DNA of 64,000 bases from Glebionis coronaria (Eukaryota > Streptophyta > Magnoliopsida > Asterales > Asteraceae). The stretch spans positions 568,413,469 through 568,477,468 of the forward strand of contig CM046876.1 of the NCBI GenBank assembly GCA_025667525.1, read 5' to 3'. Position numbers and translations under genes: made by a program. This document shows positions 1-11,921 of this stretch, piece after piece (the first letter of the stretch is position 1; the number at the start of each line of letters is the position of its first letter). The notes below the pieces were generated by a model. The model did not search any database. It was not told the origin of the DNA and was given only the letters and a program-made list of their open reading frames with translations.

Positions 1-44
1 AAAATATAAAAGTTCAAAAAAAATCAAAAATATTAACAATATTT

Positions 45-120
45 TAGGTCTGCTGGGACTCGAACCCAGGACCTCTCGTTCGCAAACCCTACGTCCCAAC
101 CAGTTTGCCAGTAGCCTTTT
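45..120 (-). mobile_element. tRNA-derived SINE-like sequence (degenerate)
   Basis: On the minus strand two RNA polymerase III promoter boxes lie at tRNA-like spacing. The box A match TGGCAAACTGG is at 100-110 and the box B match GGTTCGAGTCC at 56-66. Box B sits in a perfect five-pair T-arm stem (CTGGG/CCCAG). The 5' acceptor strand does not pair with the 3' strand, so an intact tRNA gene is unlikely. The sequence beyond the tRNA-like part (1-44) is A/T rich, as in a SINE tail. A tRNA pseudogene is the alternative. Confidence 0.45.
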
Positions 121-660
121 TGTGTATTGTTTCGCAACGTTAGGTTAATATAGATTAGATAATTCCTGCAGTTTATTTTAATTAATATTAGTCTAGTCTA
201 AAGTAGATTTCAATTTAATATTTTAATTAAATTTCGTTTTAAATTCAGTTTTTATAAAAAAATAAAAAGTTTAAAAAATATTTTTATTTACTTTTATAAC
301 TTTAAATTTGTTTTCAATTTATTTAAAATAGATTTACTTTTATTTTTAAATTTAAATTAGTTTAAATATTTTTATTTCAAATTTACTTTCAAATTAGTTT
401 AAATAGATTTACTTTTATTTTTAATTAGTTACATTTAGTTTAAATTTTTAGTTAGTTTTATTTTGTTTTCAAATTAGTTTAAATAGTTAAAATTAGTTTT
501 ATTTAATAGTTTCTTCTATTTAATAACAATTAGTTTTAAAAAAATACCAACAAAAAGTGATTTTACCAAAAACAAAGTTAAGTCGATACGTTAAACCGGA
601 AATCAAATTCGAGTCGAATCGAGGAAAAACGAACTTAATTAAAAAGGATTAAAAATCCTA
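121..660. other. AT-rich stretch without a gene
   Basis: Very AT-rich sequence with loosely repeated ATTAGTTTAAAT-like words between 180 and 540. I see no reading frame or terminal repeat that would define a gene or element. Confidence 0.6.
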
Positions 661-667
661 GTTTCAA

Positions 668-1030
668 CTACCATGCATACCATAGAAAAAAATCATGCCT
701 AAGAGACTCCATCATATTGAGAACAATTTTGGGCGCTTTATAAAACGATAAAGTATATATAGGAGTAGCTCCTAAAACCGACTTGAGAAGCGTTAGTCTT
801 CCACCTAAATACAGAGTGTTACACTTCCACTTAGATAACCGACCATTTACTAATGATTGAGAAATAGAAAAGCGATTAAGAAGCATAAAGTTGTTCAAAA
901 AGGTTATTAGAAAATGGAAAAATGATCCATTATTTATAAGAGACAAGGTCGAACGGCTATTATGTGCGCGACTCATTAAATAGCCCCCCGGTTCTTTATC
1001 ATCAAGGAACCACATGCATCTATAAGGCAC
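668..1030 (-). pseudogene. LINE reverse-transcriptase C-terminal relic
   Basis: The minus-strand frame encodes about 120 residues. The second half (LSKWKCNTLYLGGRLTLLKS, then P-I-Y-T-L and F-F-L-W) has the layout of the thumb region just after the RT domain in plant L1-type LINEs, where KLSxWKxxxLSxGGRLTLxKxVL is typical. The catalytic YxDD core and the endonuclease are absent, so this is a truncated copy. It ends 170 bp from the LTR that starts near 1201. Confidence 0.6.
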
Positions 1031-1200
1031 CGCACATACTAGAGTTCGCTTATTTTTGTCCTTTAGTGGGGAAAGTCCATCTGGTGAAGATATACCTCAA
1101 AAGGAATATCCTTTATTCATTTGGAATATCCTAAATTCAAATTTCTATTTTTTCCATTTTAATAAAACATTTTCTTGAAAAGAAAGTTTATTACTCCTAA

Positions 1201-3006
1201 TGTATGGATTTTACTAGGTTGAAAGTTCGTTTCTCGGTATCTTCTTGAATTGATTTCCGGTTCAAAGTGTGACTCAGTCGTTCTTGGTGGAAAAGAAAAA
1301 AAATTGTTGGGTGTCGTAAACTAATTAAAAATAAAGACTTGAAACAAATAAAAATAAAGTAAAGACGGTAAAAAGAAATATTGAAAGATAAAAACTTGAC
1401 GGGAAATTAATGACGAGAAATTAAAAACGTGACGAGAAATAAAAAGGCAAACTTAAAAGTAAATAACGTAAACTAAAATTAAATGCAAGTAAATTAAAAG
1501 TGCGATTAAGTAAAAAGGCGGGAAAAATAAAGCTTAAAACTTAAAAACATGAATTTAAAAATAAACTAAAACTGAAATTATAAAAAAAACTAAGAAAAAG
1601 AGTTCATTCGGAATAAGTTCCTTCATTCGGAACATTAAACTGATTCGGAACAAAAGATTTGATTCGGAACATTTCTCTGATTCGGAATAATACAATGGAA
1701 AATACTGGTTCGGAATAAATATAAGAAAGCTTCATTCGGAACAAATTAAACAAAATGCTTCATCCAGAACATCCACTGATTCGGAATATTCCGAATGATT
1801 TCCACTGATCCGGAATAAAATTAAACAAAATGCTTCATCCGGAACATCCACTGATTCAGAATGTTCCGAATGAGTTCCACTGATCCGGAATAAATTGGGC
1901 TTCATTTGGAATAAATAACAAGACAAGCTTCATTCGGAACATAAATCAAGAAAAGCTTCATTCGGAACATAAACCACTGATTCGGAACATTAATACAAAA
2001 AGCTTCATTCGGAACATTTAAAGAAAGGCTTCATTCGGAATGTCTAGATGATGCGGAATAATTAATCTAAAAGCTTCATCCGGAATATTTAAACAAAGGC
2101 TTCATTCGGAATGTCTGTCACTCATTCGTAATCTGGGGAAATAGAAGACGAAGAACAGTAGAAAACTAAAGGAACACGAATTATACCAAAACTAACCAAA
2201 ATCAATCAAAAGATTAAACCAAAACAACCACAAATCATCTAATAACAATAATCAAACAATACAAATCACCAAAACTAACAAATATAACCAAATTAATCAA
2301 AACCCACTTGATTGAAAACCATAACAGTCAAGAACATGAACACAAAGATTAAGCACAAATAAGAAAGGTAGATGAGAGATTAAACAAGAAAAGTAAAGAT
2401 CCAACAACAATTAAATAAAACTTACTTGGAATTAAAAGGAATTAAAAGGTGCGATACAAGAAATTAAAGTGCAAGAATTTAAGGTGTAAAATGAAAATGG
2501 TGGAAGAAATGGGTTGTCAATCCACCCAACAACACTAAACAATGAAGCTAATGCTCTATTTATAGGGGAGGAGGAGGATTAGTGGAAGGAAGCTTCCTCC
2601 CCTCTTTCTTCTTTCTTTAATTACTAGTTAAGTCCTTAATCTTCCAAAGTCTTCGACTTTTGTCTCGGGATTAATAAACTCGTCTTGTAATCTTCAATAA
2701 TTAGACTTGAGTTCTTCGGCTTTTAGTAAACTTCCGTCTTTTGACTTTTTCTTCGATAAATCTTTCGAATTGGTCTTGGACTTCCGTTCTTTTTGCACTC
2801 TTGATTTCTTGACTTCGTCTTTTGTCTTTTTCTTCGATAAAAGCCCGTGAGAGCCCGTGTTTTCTCCCCTTTTCACATTTTCGTCCTAAATCACAACAAA
2901 AACACAAACCACGCATAATTCCGACATTTATGACATAAAATACACGTTCTGGCTTGGTTATTATTGTAGTCAAGTGGTAAAAAGATGGGTGTTTTCACAC
3001 CTATCA
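1201..3006 (-). mobile_element. Probable solo LTR (LTR A), Ty3/gypsy Athila-like family
   Basis: Reads as an LTR on the minus strand. From 3006 downward it starts TGATAGGTGTG and runs nearly collinear with the LTR at 53539-55308. It has a promoter-like TATAAATA (complement 2557-2564), an array of TTCCGAAT motifs (1605-2140), and an end near 1201 that matches the LTR at 61723 (shared GGATTTT.CTAGG). The terminal TGATA/TATCA pair is intact at 3006 but eroded at 1201 (TGTAT). No target duplication is evident. The five bases after 3006 (AATCC) resemble the start of the family's polypurine tract, so a truncated element is an alternative to a solo LTR. Confidence 0.7.
1605..2140 (-). repeat. TTCCGAATGAA-type short motif array inside LTR A
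   Basis: Roughly two dozen copies of a motif read on plus as TTCATTCGGAA or TGATTCGGAA, spaced about 15-30 bp apart. Superimposed is a longer 75-bp tandem duplication (AAATTAAAC at 1743 and again at 1818). In LTR sense the core is TTCCGAAT. It lies downstream of the TATA box at 2557-2564, so it falls in the transcribed leader. Related LTRs at 53.5 kb and 61.7 kb carry the same kind of array with different variants. Confidence 0.75.
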
Positions 3007-3984
3007 AATCCGTAAAATATTTTGTCACATTTGAATAAATGTGAGTTTTAAATTTAATCACTTTTAATGATCACTAAACATGTATAATATATGTTTGTGT
3101 AAAACTTAAGTGTTTATTACCTAAATGATAGTGTTCGTTAAATAATTCATCTTACGGTTATTTTTTATGATAAATATTTTTACACTTTGTTGTGATCAAA
3201 ACTAAGAAAGATGAGTTATTACAAATAATATTTTTAGGTATTGGTTGCATTAACCCCCCTTTTTTTATTACGACAAATCGCAAACTCATTGGTTGCATTA
3301 GAAAAAGGTTTTTGAATTATTGACAAGTTTATCCACTACCATTCACCATTTCTCTCCCTTTTGTCGAAGTAAAAAGGTAGCACAAGTCTTTGAAGAAGAA
3401 AAGAATCGACTTTGCTAAAAGCTTGGTGCTTACTCCCCCTTGCTTGGGGCACTAAGTGATCGAGCTGTGGTGACAAGCTACATACAAGGGTTAGTAGAAA
3501 AAAAAGAAACACCCAAGTAAAGGCCATAGTCACAAATATTTACTAGATAATTTGAGAGGGAGTAAGAAAAGAAATCTTAAATTAAGAAGTAAATAATTGC
3601 TAAGTATGTCCAAGGAGATTGTATTGACATGATAAATTCAAATGTGTTGAAATGTAGGTAGGAAAGAAACATCCGACAAATTTGAAGATATGGTGTCAAA
3701 TGGTTAGAAATAATAAAACACCCAAAAGGATTCAATTTGTAACCATAATCAACTCTCAACAATGTTTGTGATAAAGAGGAAACAAAACAATTAACAATCA
3801 CACATAACAAACATATATAAGATAAATATGTTAAAAATACATGAAAATATTCATATATAAAAATATGAATACTAAGACACAAGGAAAATAAACCTAAGCA
3901 TAACAACTATTCTAGTAGAATTAGTCCTCCAAGATTTGCTTAGTTTTTATTTTAGACTCAAACAATTAGAACACAGAGTATGTT
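3007..3984. other. AT-rich stretch, no gene recognised
   Basis: Short, low-complexity frames only. I see no motif, splice pattern or terminal repeat that supports a gene. Confidence 0.5.
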
Positions 3985-4900
3985 TTAATCGCTAAAATTA
4001 GAAGAAGGAACGTCTTCCAAAGATTTGCTCACGAGAAGAAATACTCGAAGAGGAGGTCGTGTGAGGAGAAATTCAATGAAATTCAACTTGTCAAAGACAT
4101 GAGCAAGTTCAGTTTGTTGAAATCTACAACAAGCACAATAGGTTCCATTATGCATGACAAATTCATTAGAGGGAGGAGGTACATCATTATAGAAAGAAGG
4201 TGGTGGAGGAGAAGATGAATATGGAGAAAAAAATGGGAGGTTACCATCACAATATTTAGTGAGGTTAGGGTAAGAAGAGAGATCATTTAGTTGAGGAATG
4301 TTGAAAGGTTTAGGTGGTCGCGAAAGAGCTTCTTTTTCACTGGTAATTGGATTGATTAAGTAAGACTCATTCCAATACTCAATCAGGAAGAAATTGGAAG
4401 TATTGAAAGGCTTGGGAGAAGAAGGCTCAATGAGATCCTTGTTATTTTTAGCACAAATAGGTTTGACCAAAATTTTTGATTTATTGGAAATGTTAGAAGA
4501 AAAAGCTTTTGGTTTAGAGGTTTGTGACAAAGAGATGTCAATTAAGTTTAGAAGAAGAAGACATGGTGAGATAAGAAGAGAGATCCCAAGAGAGAAGAAT
4601 ATAAATAAAGTAGAGAAGGCAAAGAATAGAAAAAAAATCAAAAGATTTCAAGGAATGTTTAGCTCAAAGAGACAAACAAAGAATCTTGAAGAAAATTGGT
4701 CAAAAGAGAGAAAGACCAAAACAAACAAAACAGACTCCCTGGTCGTGGTTCGTTAAATAGGGTTGCGACTCATTATCAATAATGATCTGCAGGTTCATTC
4801 AATAAACCGCAGACAAAAGCTGCCCAAATGCGATATTTTGAAATATTGAGAAAAGACATGGACTTTTTCAAATGTTAGCAACTCTTGGATTTCTACCTCT
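3985..4900 (-). pseudogene. Unrecognised degenerate ORF block, copy 2
   Basis: A minus-strand frame of 218 codons (4641-3985) has a hydrophobic start of about 30 residues, then Ser/Lys-rich and Pro-rich stretches (PPPP, VPPPSNEF), and a Cys motif HNGTYCACC. I do not recognise a family. Flanking noncoding sequence at about 4755-4880 resembles that at 6060-6190, and the HGTxC motif recurs in the block at 5.2-6.0 kb, so the two look like old duplicates. They are probably parts of a decayed retroelement, since a retrotransposon-type frame lies upstream on the same strand (6455-7509). Confidence 0.35.
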
Positions 4901-5219
4901 ATTAGCTCTGGGTTAGGCTAATGTTGCATAAAAGCAACATACTCACAAGAGTATCTTGACAAAGGGTTACAAAATATAAGATAACATTTTGATCCAATTT
5001 TTGTCAAGTTTAGAGGTGACAATAGATTTAAGTTCATTTTTAGAATAAAACTAAAGTTGATTAATGTGTAAACAAGAAAGATATAACACATAAAGTTAAA
5101 TCCATAAAACATTCACATGAAAAATACATGTAGGAAAAGGAAAATACAAAAGATAAACAACAACTAACTAAGCAACTAAGCTATTTATTCTAATCTTGAT
5201 TAGTTGATTTTCATGGCTT

Positions 5220-6190
5220 GATATTTTAAAAGTCATTTTAATGATATCATTATCTCATCCCCTAGATGGAGAGGGACGAGGAGCAAAGAAGGATAGCACA
5301 AGGTTCTCCAACTTTATATGAAATCCATGCATCTTTATCCAAAGAGATTGGATGAGATAGTTGTTGTAAAGAGAACATATACAATTAGTACCATGTGCCT
5401 CAAAAAAGTAAATAGATATGGATCACCCAATGGATAAGAAAGAGCAACACCCATGATAGGAGTGTTAGGAGGAGGAGGAGGCATGGTGTCCAAAGGTGAA
5501 GTAGGTGAAGGCACAACAAGTCATCCTCAAAGGGAATGCTTTGAAGTGGTTGAGGGTTTTCATCGAAGAAAAGAATTGAAGAGAAAGGTGATGTACCATC
5601 ATTCATTCTAGATTGGAATGAAGATGAGGTAGAACCATGTGATTGGTTAGTAGCATAGGTTTAAGAAGTCTTGCATGGTGCAAGAGGTGGTGAAGGTGAT
5701 GAGGAAATGAGAATGGGTGAAGGAGTTGTCTCATTTTTTGGGGTGACAAAAGAAGAACCCAATTTTGGTATCTTAATCTTGATTTTGAGGCTTTTTCTAG
5801 TGGAGGAATATTTGGTGGAAGATGATGATCTTGTCGACACCATGGTTGTAAGGTTAGGTTTAGAAAGGCTCAAGAATGGTGGATAGAATGATGAAGAAGT
5901 ATGTTTAAGAAAATCCAAAGTGGTAATATGTTTAAAATGATTTTGGTAAACAATAAAGCTTGTCAAGCTTATTTTGGAAAATTCAGATGCTTAGAAAAAG
6001 TTTTATCCAAGTTTACAAAGATTTAGAAAGAACAATATAAAGGAAAGATTATGTTCGAAGAATCAACCCGTGGCTCAATAAATATGCATGCGGCTTAATA
6101 TCAATATTGCACCGCCAAGATTTAATGATCCGCGGACAGAAGGTTGCAAAAAATGGTTTTCCAGAATTTTTCAAAAGCCCAAAATTTCCA
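5220..6190 (-). pseudogene. Unrecognised degenerate ORF block, copy 1
   Basis: The minus-strand frame beginning at 5843 starts MVSTRSSSSTKYSS and continues Lys/Ser/Pro-rich to a stop at 5661. A second frame below it (5606-5400) and sequence to about 5220 contain HGTNC, echoing HGTYC of the block at 4.0-4.9 kb. Several frame breaks interrupt it. A start of the MVxTRSSS type followed by a basic Ser-rich region is common in plant retrotransposon proteins, but I cannot assign a domain. Confidence 0.3.
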
Positions 6191-6454
6191 ATTTTTATAA
6201 TCAAGGCGAAATAGATTACCAACCAAAATCAAAATAGCTAAGCTACAACTAAATACACATAATCATGTAATTTGGATATCCAAACACATGAACATATAAG
6301 TAAGATTAAAATAAAGAAATCCAAACAAGTTAGCCCACATAAACATTAAGCATAAATTAAAAAGATAAAAGAGTCTTTTATAGCCAATAATCAATCATTG
6401 CATGGTAGTTATGATTAATCATCTCTTTTACTTGCTCAATCCTTTGAACATCTT

Positions 6455-7509
6455 TTAAAATAGACTTGAATCTATCACTTGTTTCCTCCTGAATCTGAAG
6501 ATTTTAAAAATAAAAAGTCTGATTAATGTCTTGAGAAACAAAAGAGATAGATTAGAAAGAACAAAGATGATGCTTATTAGTAAGACCATTAATGTAATTA
6601 TACATTTATGGTGAGGAATTACTAGGGGAACACATTCCGGTACTAAATTTGACATCATCATCAAGATGAGATGAGGTTTCATCATTCCCAACATCATGGG
6701 TTGATTCCTAAAGATCACTTCTTTCATCACAAATATCACTTCTAGGCTCTTGTGAAAACTTCCTTTGAATATGAAGCATTACATGATTGACGGAGATGTA
6801 GGATGACACTTCGAGATAAGGGAAGTCATGATCAACCCTTCTAAGAAGGCGAGTAACAAGCATCACAAAGGGGAGAGGAGAATTAGATTTAAAAAGGACG
6901 GAACTAATTCTACTAGAAATGTAATACGCAAGGTTGTACGGGGTGAAGGTAGCAACACAATACAATATATGAGCAAGACATGCGGGTATGTGATTGTGAT
7001 CACCATCAAGACACATTGGGTTTTCCCTAATAATTTCGACTCAAGGCACCATAAAATCATTAAGTTCGCTAGTTAGTAATTACCAAGGAGTTAGAGCACG
7101 AACGGCTCCTTGGAATTCACCAAGAATTTGATGCTTACGAGGTTTAGAAATAGATCGAGCAATTAAAGAAGTCGAAGGAATTTTAGTGACATAATGCACA
7201 TTAATAGAGGTTGATTCCAAAGAATCAATGCTCTAAGCGTCGGTGAACCGACATTGACCATCATACGGTTCCTTGAGAATTAGACCGAATTCGGTAAGGG
7301 AGTATATGATAGTTTTACCCCTAATGGAAAATCTTATAGACAATCCATTATTGATGCACATGAGAGAGAAAGAACTAAATAACTCGAGAAGAAACGAAGG
7401 AAAGATTGGCTCATCAATGTCAAGTAAACAATCAATGCCAATGGACTTGAACATGAATCGAGTGAGCTCATGCCCAACGAGATTCGAAGAGACAAAACGT
7501 CCTTCATAA
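6455..7509 (-). pseudogene. Broken retrotransposon-associated ORF
   Basis: Minus-strand frames with stops between them give MFKSIGIDCLLDIDEPIFPS, then a stretch containing SLTEFGLIL and PYDGQCRF, then (7016-6708) HNHIPACLAHILYC and LPFVMLVTRLL. The F-x-S-x-G-x-D-C-L-L start, the S-x-x-x-F-G-x-I-L segment and the late LVTRLL resemble the plant retrotransposon ORF often labelled putative plant transposon protein. The resemblance comes from memory of that family. Stops and shifts show it is not functional. Confidence 0.4.
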
Positions 7510-7771
7510 AAACATCGATTTTCAAGAGAACGAAATGTCTTTCTAAGAGTCTAGGAATGACAAAAGGTGAAAATAATAGACATATACTCTCTAGTTTTCT
7601 CGTGGTCATAGTTACTTAACCGTTGCACTTTATAAAACAAATAAAGATTACTCTACCTTTTTTATGTACAAATACTTACAAATTTACTATTTTATACACA
7701 ATTTCTTCATTTTACATACATACTATCCAACTTTTCTGGCTATTTTTTTCACATAGCAATCACCATAAGTT

Positions 7772-8047
7772 ATGACTACTGAACGAAACGATGTGAAATG
7801 AACTACCATTAAGAGACTACGACAAGAATTTGTAGTTGATGTCGAACTGGCGAAGACTTTGTTCTTTGAGTTGAATCAATACTTCGATCAATTGCGTTGT
7901 CGTGCTTTGGAATTGTTGCGGGTGGAGTCGCTGCTTGATCATCCCCTCATCAAGTACGAATTGAGTGCTCTGGAAAGGGCGAGCTTTGTCGATATGACAA
8001 ACGCAAACAACTTGGTTGTTGATTCATTGTTGACAAGGAAGAAATGA
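7772..8047 (+). pseudogene. Small ORF interrupted by one TGA
   Basis: A frame opens at ATG 7772 (MTTERNDVK), meets TGA at 7799-7801 and continues without another stop to TGA at 8045. This gives about 91 codons in total. The downstream part has balanced composition, with helical Leu-rich segments (ELNQYFDQLRCRALELLRVE) and a basic end (LLTRKK). I do not recognise the family. One in-frame stop in an otherwise open and compositionally protein-like frame suggests a recently broken gene or transposon-associated ORF. Translation could also begin at the internal ATG 7859. Confidence 0.4.
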
Positions 8048-8454
8048 TTAACCATTACAGAACAATGTAATGGTTCAAATCATGTTTTAGTTTTCGTATT
8101 TCATACGCTTATGTGACGTTTTTAGTTTATAAATAAAAGTTTTGAATAAAAGTTGTTAATTCCGTATGATCTACGTTTTTTTCAATTTTGTACGTTTTAC
8201 GTTTTTGTAAATTTCGTATGTTTACATTGATATTTACATTTTAGTTTGTAAATAAAAATATTTAGATAAAGAAATTGTATGAAAGGTGAGTGTGAGTGAG
8301 CGGCTGACTACTACGGGTGAAAGATTAATGTGAGTGAGTTGAAGCGAGATGTGAGAGAAAGCTGATGTGACACTGATGTGAATGGTGAGTTTACCTATAC
8401 CACTCCCTTTAGCCTTAATTGAGATTGCAATCAATCCAATCTTTTATTAAGCAA
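8048..8454. other. No gene recognised
   Basis: AT-rich sequence with repeated TTTACGTTTT-like words and a GTGAGTGAG-rich patch near 8285-8345. I see no supported gene. Confidence 0.5.
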
Positions 8455-8945
8455 CTCGAGCTTGACATTGAGTTTGAATCGATCGATCCGAGCTTCTATC
8501 GAGCTCAAGCCTGATACCGAGCCCAATAATCAAGCTCGAAACACATAAGGAGCCGAGCTCGAACTTTTATATATTTTTTGAGCTTTTATACATATTTATA
8601 TATAAAACATAAATGCTAATGTGAATTTTGGTATAATAGTTAAATATTTCTCGTAGAATGGTACTTAAACCCTAATGGTAAATAGTTTAGTATAAATTAT
8701 TTTCTCTTAAGTCCATAATGTATTTTCATGTCCTTATTGATAGTTTTGGCCATCGTATACAACGTTTATGAATTAATTTGTGTTTTTCTAGCCGCGCTCG
8801 AGCCTTATACTAATATTACTTGAGTCGAGCACACACTTTAATGGTTAAAGCTTATCGAACTATCGAGCCGAGCTCGAGCGTAACTTGTTATTTTCGAGCC
8901 AATCTGAAGTCCTGTCAAGCTCGAGCTCAGTTTAGTATCTTTGAA
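8455..8945. mobile_element. GAGCTCGAGC-motif-rich block, probable non-autonomous DNA transposon
   Basis: Both ends (8455-8570 and 8790-8940) are dense in CTCGAG, GAGCTCGAG and GAGCCGAGC words on both strands. The middle (8570-8790) is AT-rich and lacks them. Short motifs clustered in subterminal regions around an AT-rich core are typical of non-autonomous hAT-like elements in plants. I could not fix exact ends or a target duplication. Confidence 0.4.
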
Positions 8946-9046
8946 AGCATATGGGCGCATTGAGAAGTTTTGAAAAAAGTTTATTTGTTTGACTCTCGTC
9001 TCGTGTTTACTTTAGTTGATGTTTTTTGGGAAATTCACTTAAAAAT

Positions 9047-9312
9047 ATAGTATATTTATCATTTTTTATGGTTGTGTGTACTAAACTATTTTCTTCTCAT
9101 TGTGTGTATTAAACTTTTTAGTTACGAGCATTATGTGTATTTTGAGACGATTCTTTGTTGTAAATTACCACTTTACCCTTCAAAATTTGAAAAAAGTAAA
9201 GGTAAATTGGTCACAAAATACACACAATGATAAGAATTTAAAAGTTTAATACACACAATGAGAAAAAAATTGTTCAATACACACAACCATAAAAAGTGTT
9301 AAATTAACTACA
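9047..9312. mobile_element. MITE with long (about 100 bp) terminal inverted repeats
   Basis: The left arm (about 9047-9150) contains TTTTTTATGGTTGTGTGTA, CTCATTGTGTGTATTAAAC and ATGTGTATTTTG. The right arm (about 9210-9312) contains their reverse complements in mirrored order. The arms make up most of the element, with about 50 bp between them. Long arms and no coding capacity fit a foldback or Mutator-like MITE. The exact ends and target duplication are not resolved. Confidence 0.6.
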
Positions 9313-9341
9313 CTAGGATTGATGCCCGCGCGTTGCCGCGG
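9313..9341 (-). mobile_element. Helitron-like 3' terminus
   Basis: Read on the minus strand, a GC-rich hairpin (arms CCGCG at 9337-9341 and CGCGG at 9326-9330, 6-nt loop) is followed about 9 nt later by CTAG at 9316-9313 and then T. A short palindrome about ten bases before a terminal CTRR with insertion before T is the diagnostic 3' end of plant Helitrons. The body would extend to higher coordinates. I did not find a convincing 5' TC end, and no Rep/helicase ORF is visible, so the element would be non-autonomous. Confidence 0.55.
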
Positions 9342-10848
9342 AGTTATGACATTTTGTATTTTTTCAATGCATGACCAACAGATGTATACAAATACACCCT
9401 GCAAGAGAGAACACTATTACTCAACTAAATGATTCATGATGATAAATTTTTTTATAGAATCACAACAATTAGTTATTTTGAAATACCATATAAGAATGTA
9501 AAAATAATCGGCAAGTGTCGGCCAAGTATTGTATCATAAATCTAATAGCGACCACATACGACATTAGGCACCCAGTCATGTAGCCATAACAACCACATAC
9601 GACAACAGATCTATCCCACTATGTCCATGCAGTCAAGTGCCGCTTCTTTCCTGGCAACTTCAGACATCAAAAATCTATTTGTCTTCTGAAAGTCTGTACA
9701 TTCCTGTACAAAAAATGTGCTCATCCTAGGTTACAAAATTATCTATTCATGGTTCATAATGTACCAAATTCGAATGATTCGAATGATTTCGGGCTTATTA
9801 TTACACATCATTATGTATATGGCATTGCAGTTACACACATAACCTTCCATGTGTATATATCTAATATTCCAAAAATCGTTTTCCTATTTTCCACTTATAA
9901 GCTAAATTAATTTTGAGTAAATATTAAATATAAACTGAATTAATGAAGGAAATACACTGACAGAGTTCACATTATGAGTTTCATAAGCAAAAGCCAGTTT
10001 GGATTGTCAAATCGTTTATGCATTATTTTGGGGAACTTTAAAAAGATTGTAATTTAAAAAGACTGATTACTAATTTAACCTTGAAATTTAAAAAGACTAA
10101 TTTACCTTAATGTGGAGGGGCAAACATGTTCTGAAATCAGGTTAAACCACCAATCATAACCGCCATAACAGGAGTAAGGACTCACCACACAACCTGCAAT
10201 ACATTTACAAACATCCAATGACATATGAATGTAGATTATGTATTAGTTAATGTAGTTATTTACTTAGCTATTACCAATTTGAAGAATATGAAAATATAAT
10301 CATTTCGTCCGTAAACCGCAGTGACCCAAAACAGAAGATGAACATTGATGCATATCGCTAAGTCACCAAGTAAAAAATCTGCCCATTATACGCATTTTCT
10401 TCTTTCCAAAAGGGGCTCTGAAATTTTGATTGAACCGTTATAAGTATTGAAATACTGAAAAAACAGCAGAAGTATAAAATAGTTAACCGAACCTGTTAAC
10501 TTTGATTTCACTTCGTCGGTGATTATCTTGACCCCATCATTATTTTTTGTCACCAGTTAGCTGTAAAACCATAAAATGAGGTGCTTTGATTAAATCTCTA
10601 GGCATATCGCTCGTTACGTACTTTGCAATTGTATGACACCAGGTTACATTCTCTGGTCGCATACATGATCTGATATACACTTGTACAATTCGACCACAGT
10701 AGTACCAAACCCTACCCATAGTCCTTAATTATGAGGCTTAGTTAGGGAACTAATCCCATGTTAGCCTTCACATTGTAGGTAACAATTTATTTTCTAGATA
10801 ACTATAGAATGTACCTTGTAAATTTGATTGAAAGGTTGGTGTTTTATT

Positions 10849-11157
10849 TTAATCAGTTACCTCTTTTGGCATTATTTGTCCTTGCATATCAGCAATGTCA
10901 GAGCTATCTACACCATCTAATGTGTCATTTCTAAATAAATCACTCTCTCCTCGTTGTTGGCTGGGCCAGTAATCATGAAACCAAGCTAAAATTGTGACCA
11001 AGTGCCACCATTCTGGTAAGAAATCATTGACTTGACAAACAACACTTGGAACATACAATGGGGCGTGAGAATGATTTATATGGTAAGGAAGTGAGAATGG
11101 AATGTGTAAATTTTTTAGCATGTTTATATGAAATGTCGATATCTCAACATCAGACAT
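10849..11157 (-). pseudogene. Unrecognised exon-like fragment
   Basis: The minus-strand frame of 102 codons has a protein-like composition, including NDFLPEWWHLVTILAWFHDY followed by an acidic segment (DTLDGVDSSDIADM). A possible splice donor, GAG|GTAACTG, lies near its end. I do not recognise the family. It is probably one exon of a gene fragment in the surrounding tract. Confidence 0.3.
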
Positions 11158-11921
11158 CCCAAAATTTCTATGAAGCTATACACATAAAGCAATGCATCCT
11201 TCTTCCTTGATAAAAGGAGTTGGTTACTTGTAAATACCTAAACAGTGTCACTAATTTTCACTAAGGTTCAGATGTGTAGTTCCATATAAGTACAATTCTG
11301 GAAATGCTGTTCTCGTTATGGAAAATCCTCAATCATCTTTTTCAATGTATGTGTTCACTTGCTAAAGAGAATATACTTCAGTGAGTTAATAGATAAGCAG
11401 GACCAGTCGTGGGGTGTTGGTCAATTACAAGTGTTGGTCAATTACAAAGAACAATAATATTTATCACAAAGGAAAGATAAAATTTATCTTATATACTTAG
11501 ATGGGCAGTCAAAGACGATCTATATAGAAAATAGTTATAGGTGATCTCATACGCAAAAAAAAAAGTTATGTTAAACCTTAGGTTATATAAGCATGATGTA
11601 TACTTTAACCTGGTCTGTCCACTCCCTGTTGCTATAGTATCCTAATCCAAACCCACCTTATTGCTGTAGTAGCCTAATCGAAACATGGTTTATTGTTGCA
11701 GTAGCGTAATTCATAAACATCATATTTCTATAGCAGCATAATGCAAACACACCTTGTTACTGCAGTAGACTAATCTAACCACATGCTACTGAGGCACTTG
11801 CCCCGACTGTAACTCATTTTATTTCTACATATGCTTGTTTTAAACACCCCTCATTTCTACATACGTTAATGATCAATATTTGTAACACAAAAATGGTTAA
11901 ATTTTCATTTAGTTAGTTACC

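Noticed and set aside
45..120. Functional tRNA gene
   Set aside because: Box A, box B and the T-arm are good but the acceptor stem does not pair, so SINE or pseudogene fits better.
1605..2140. CRISPR-like array of short repeats
   Set aside because: Spacing is irregular, the motif is only about 10 bp and degenerate, the host is a plant, and the array lies inside an LTR.
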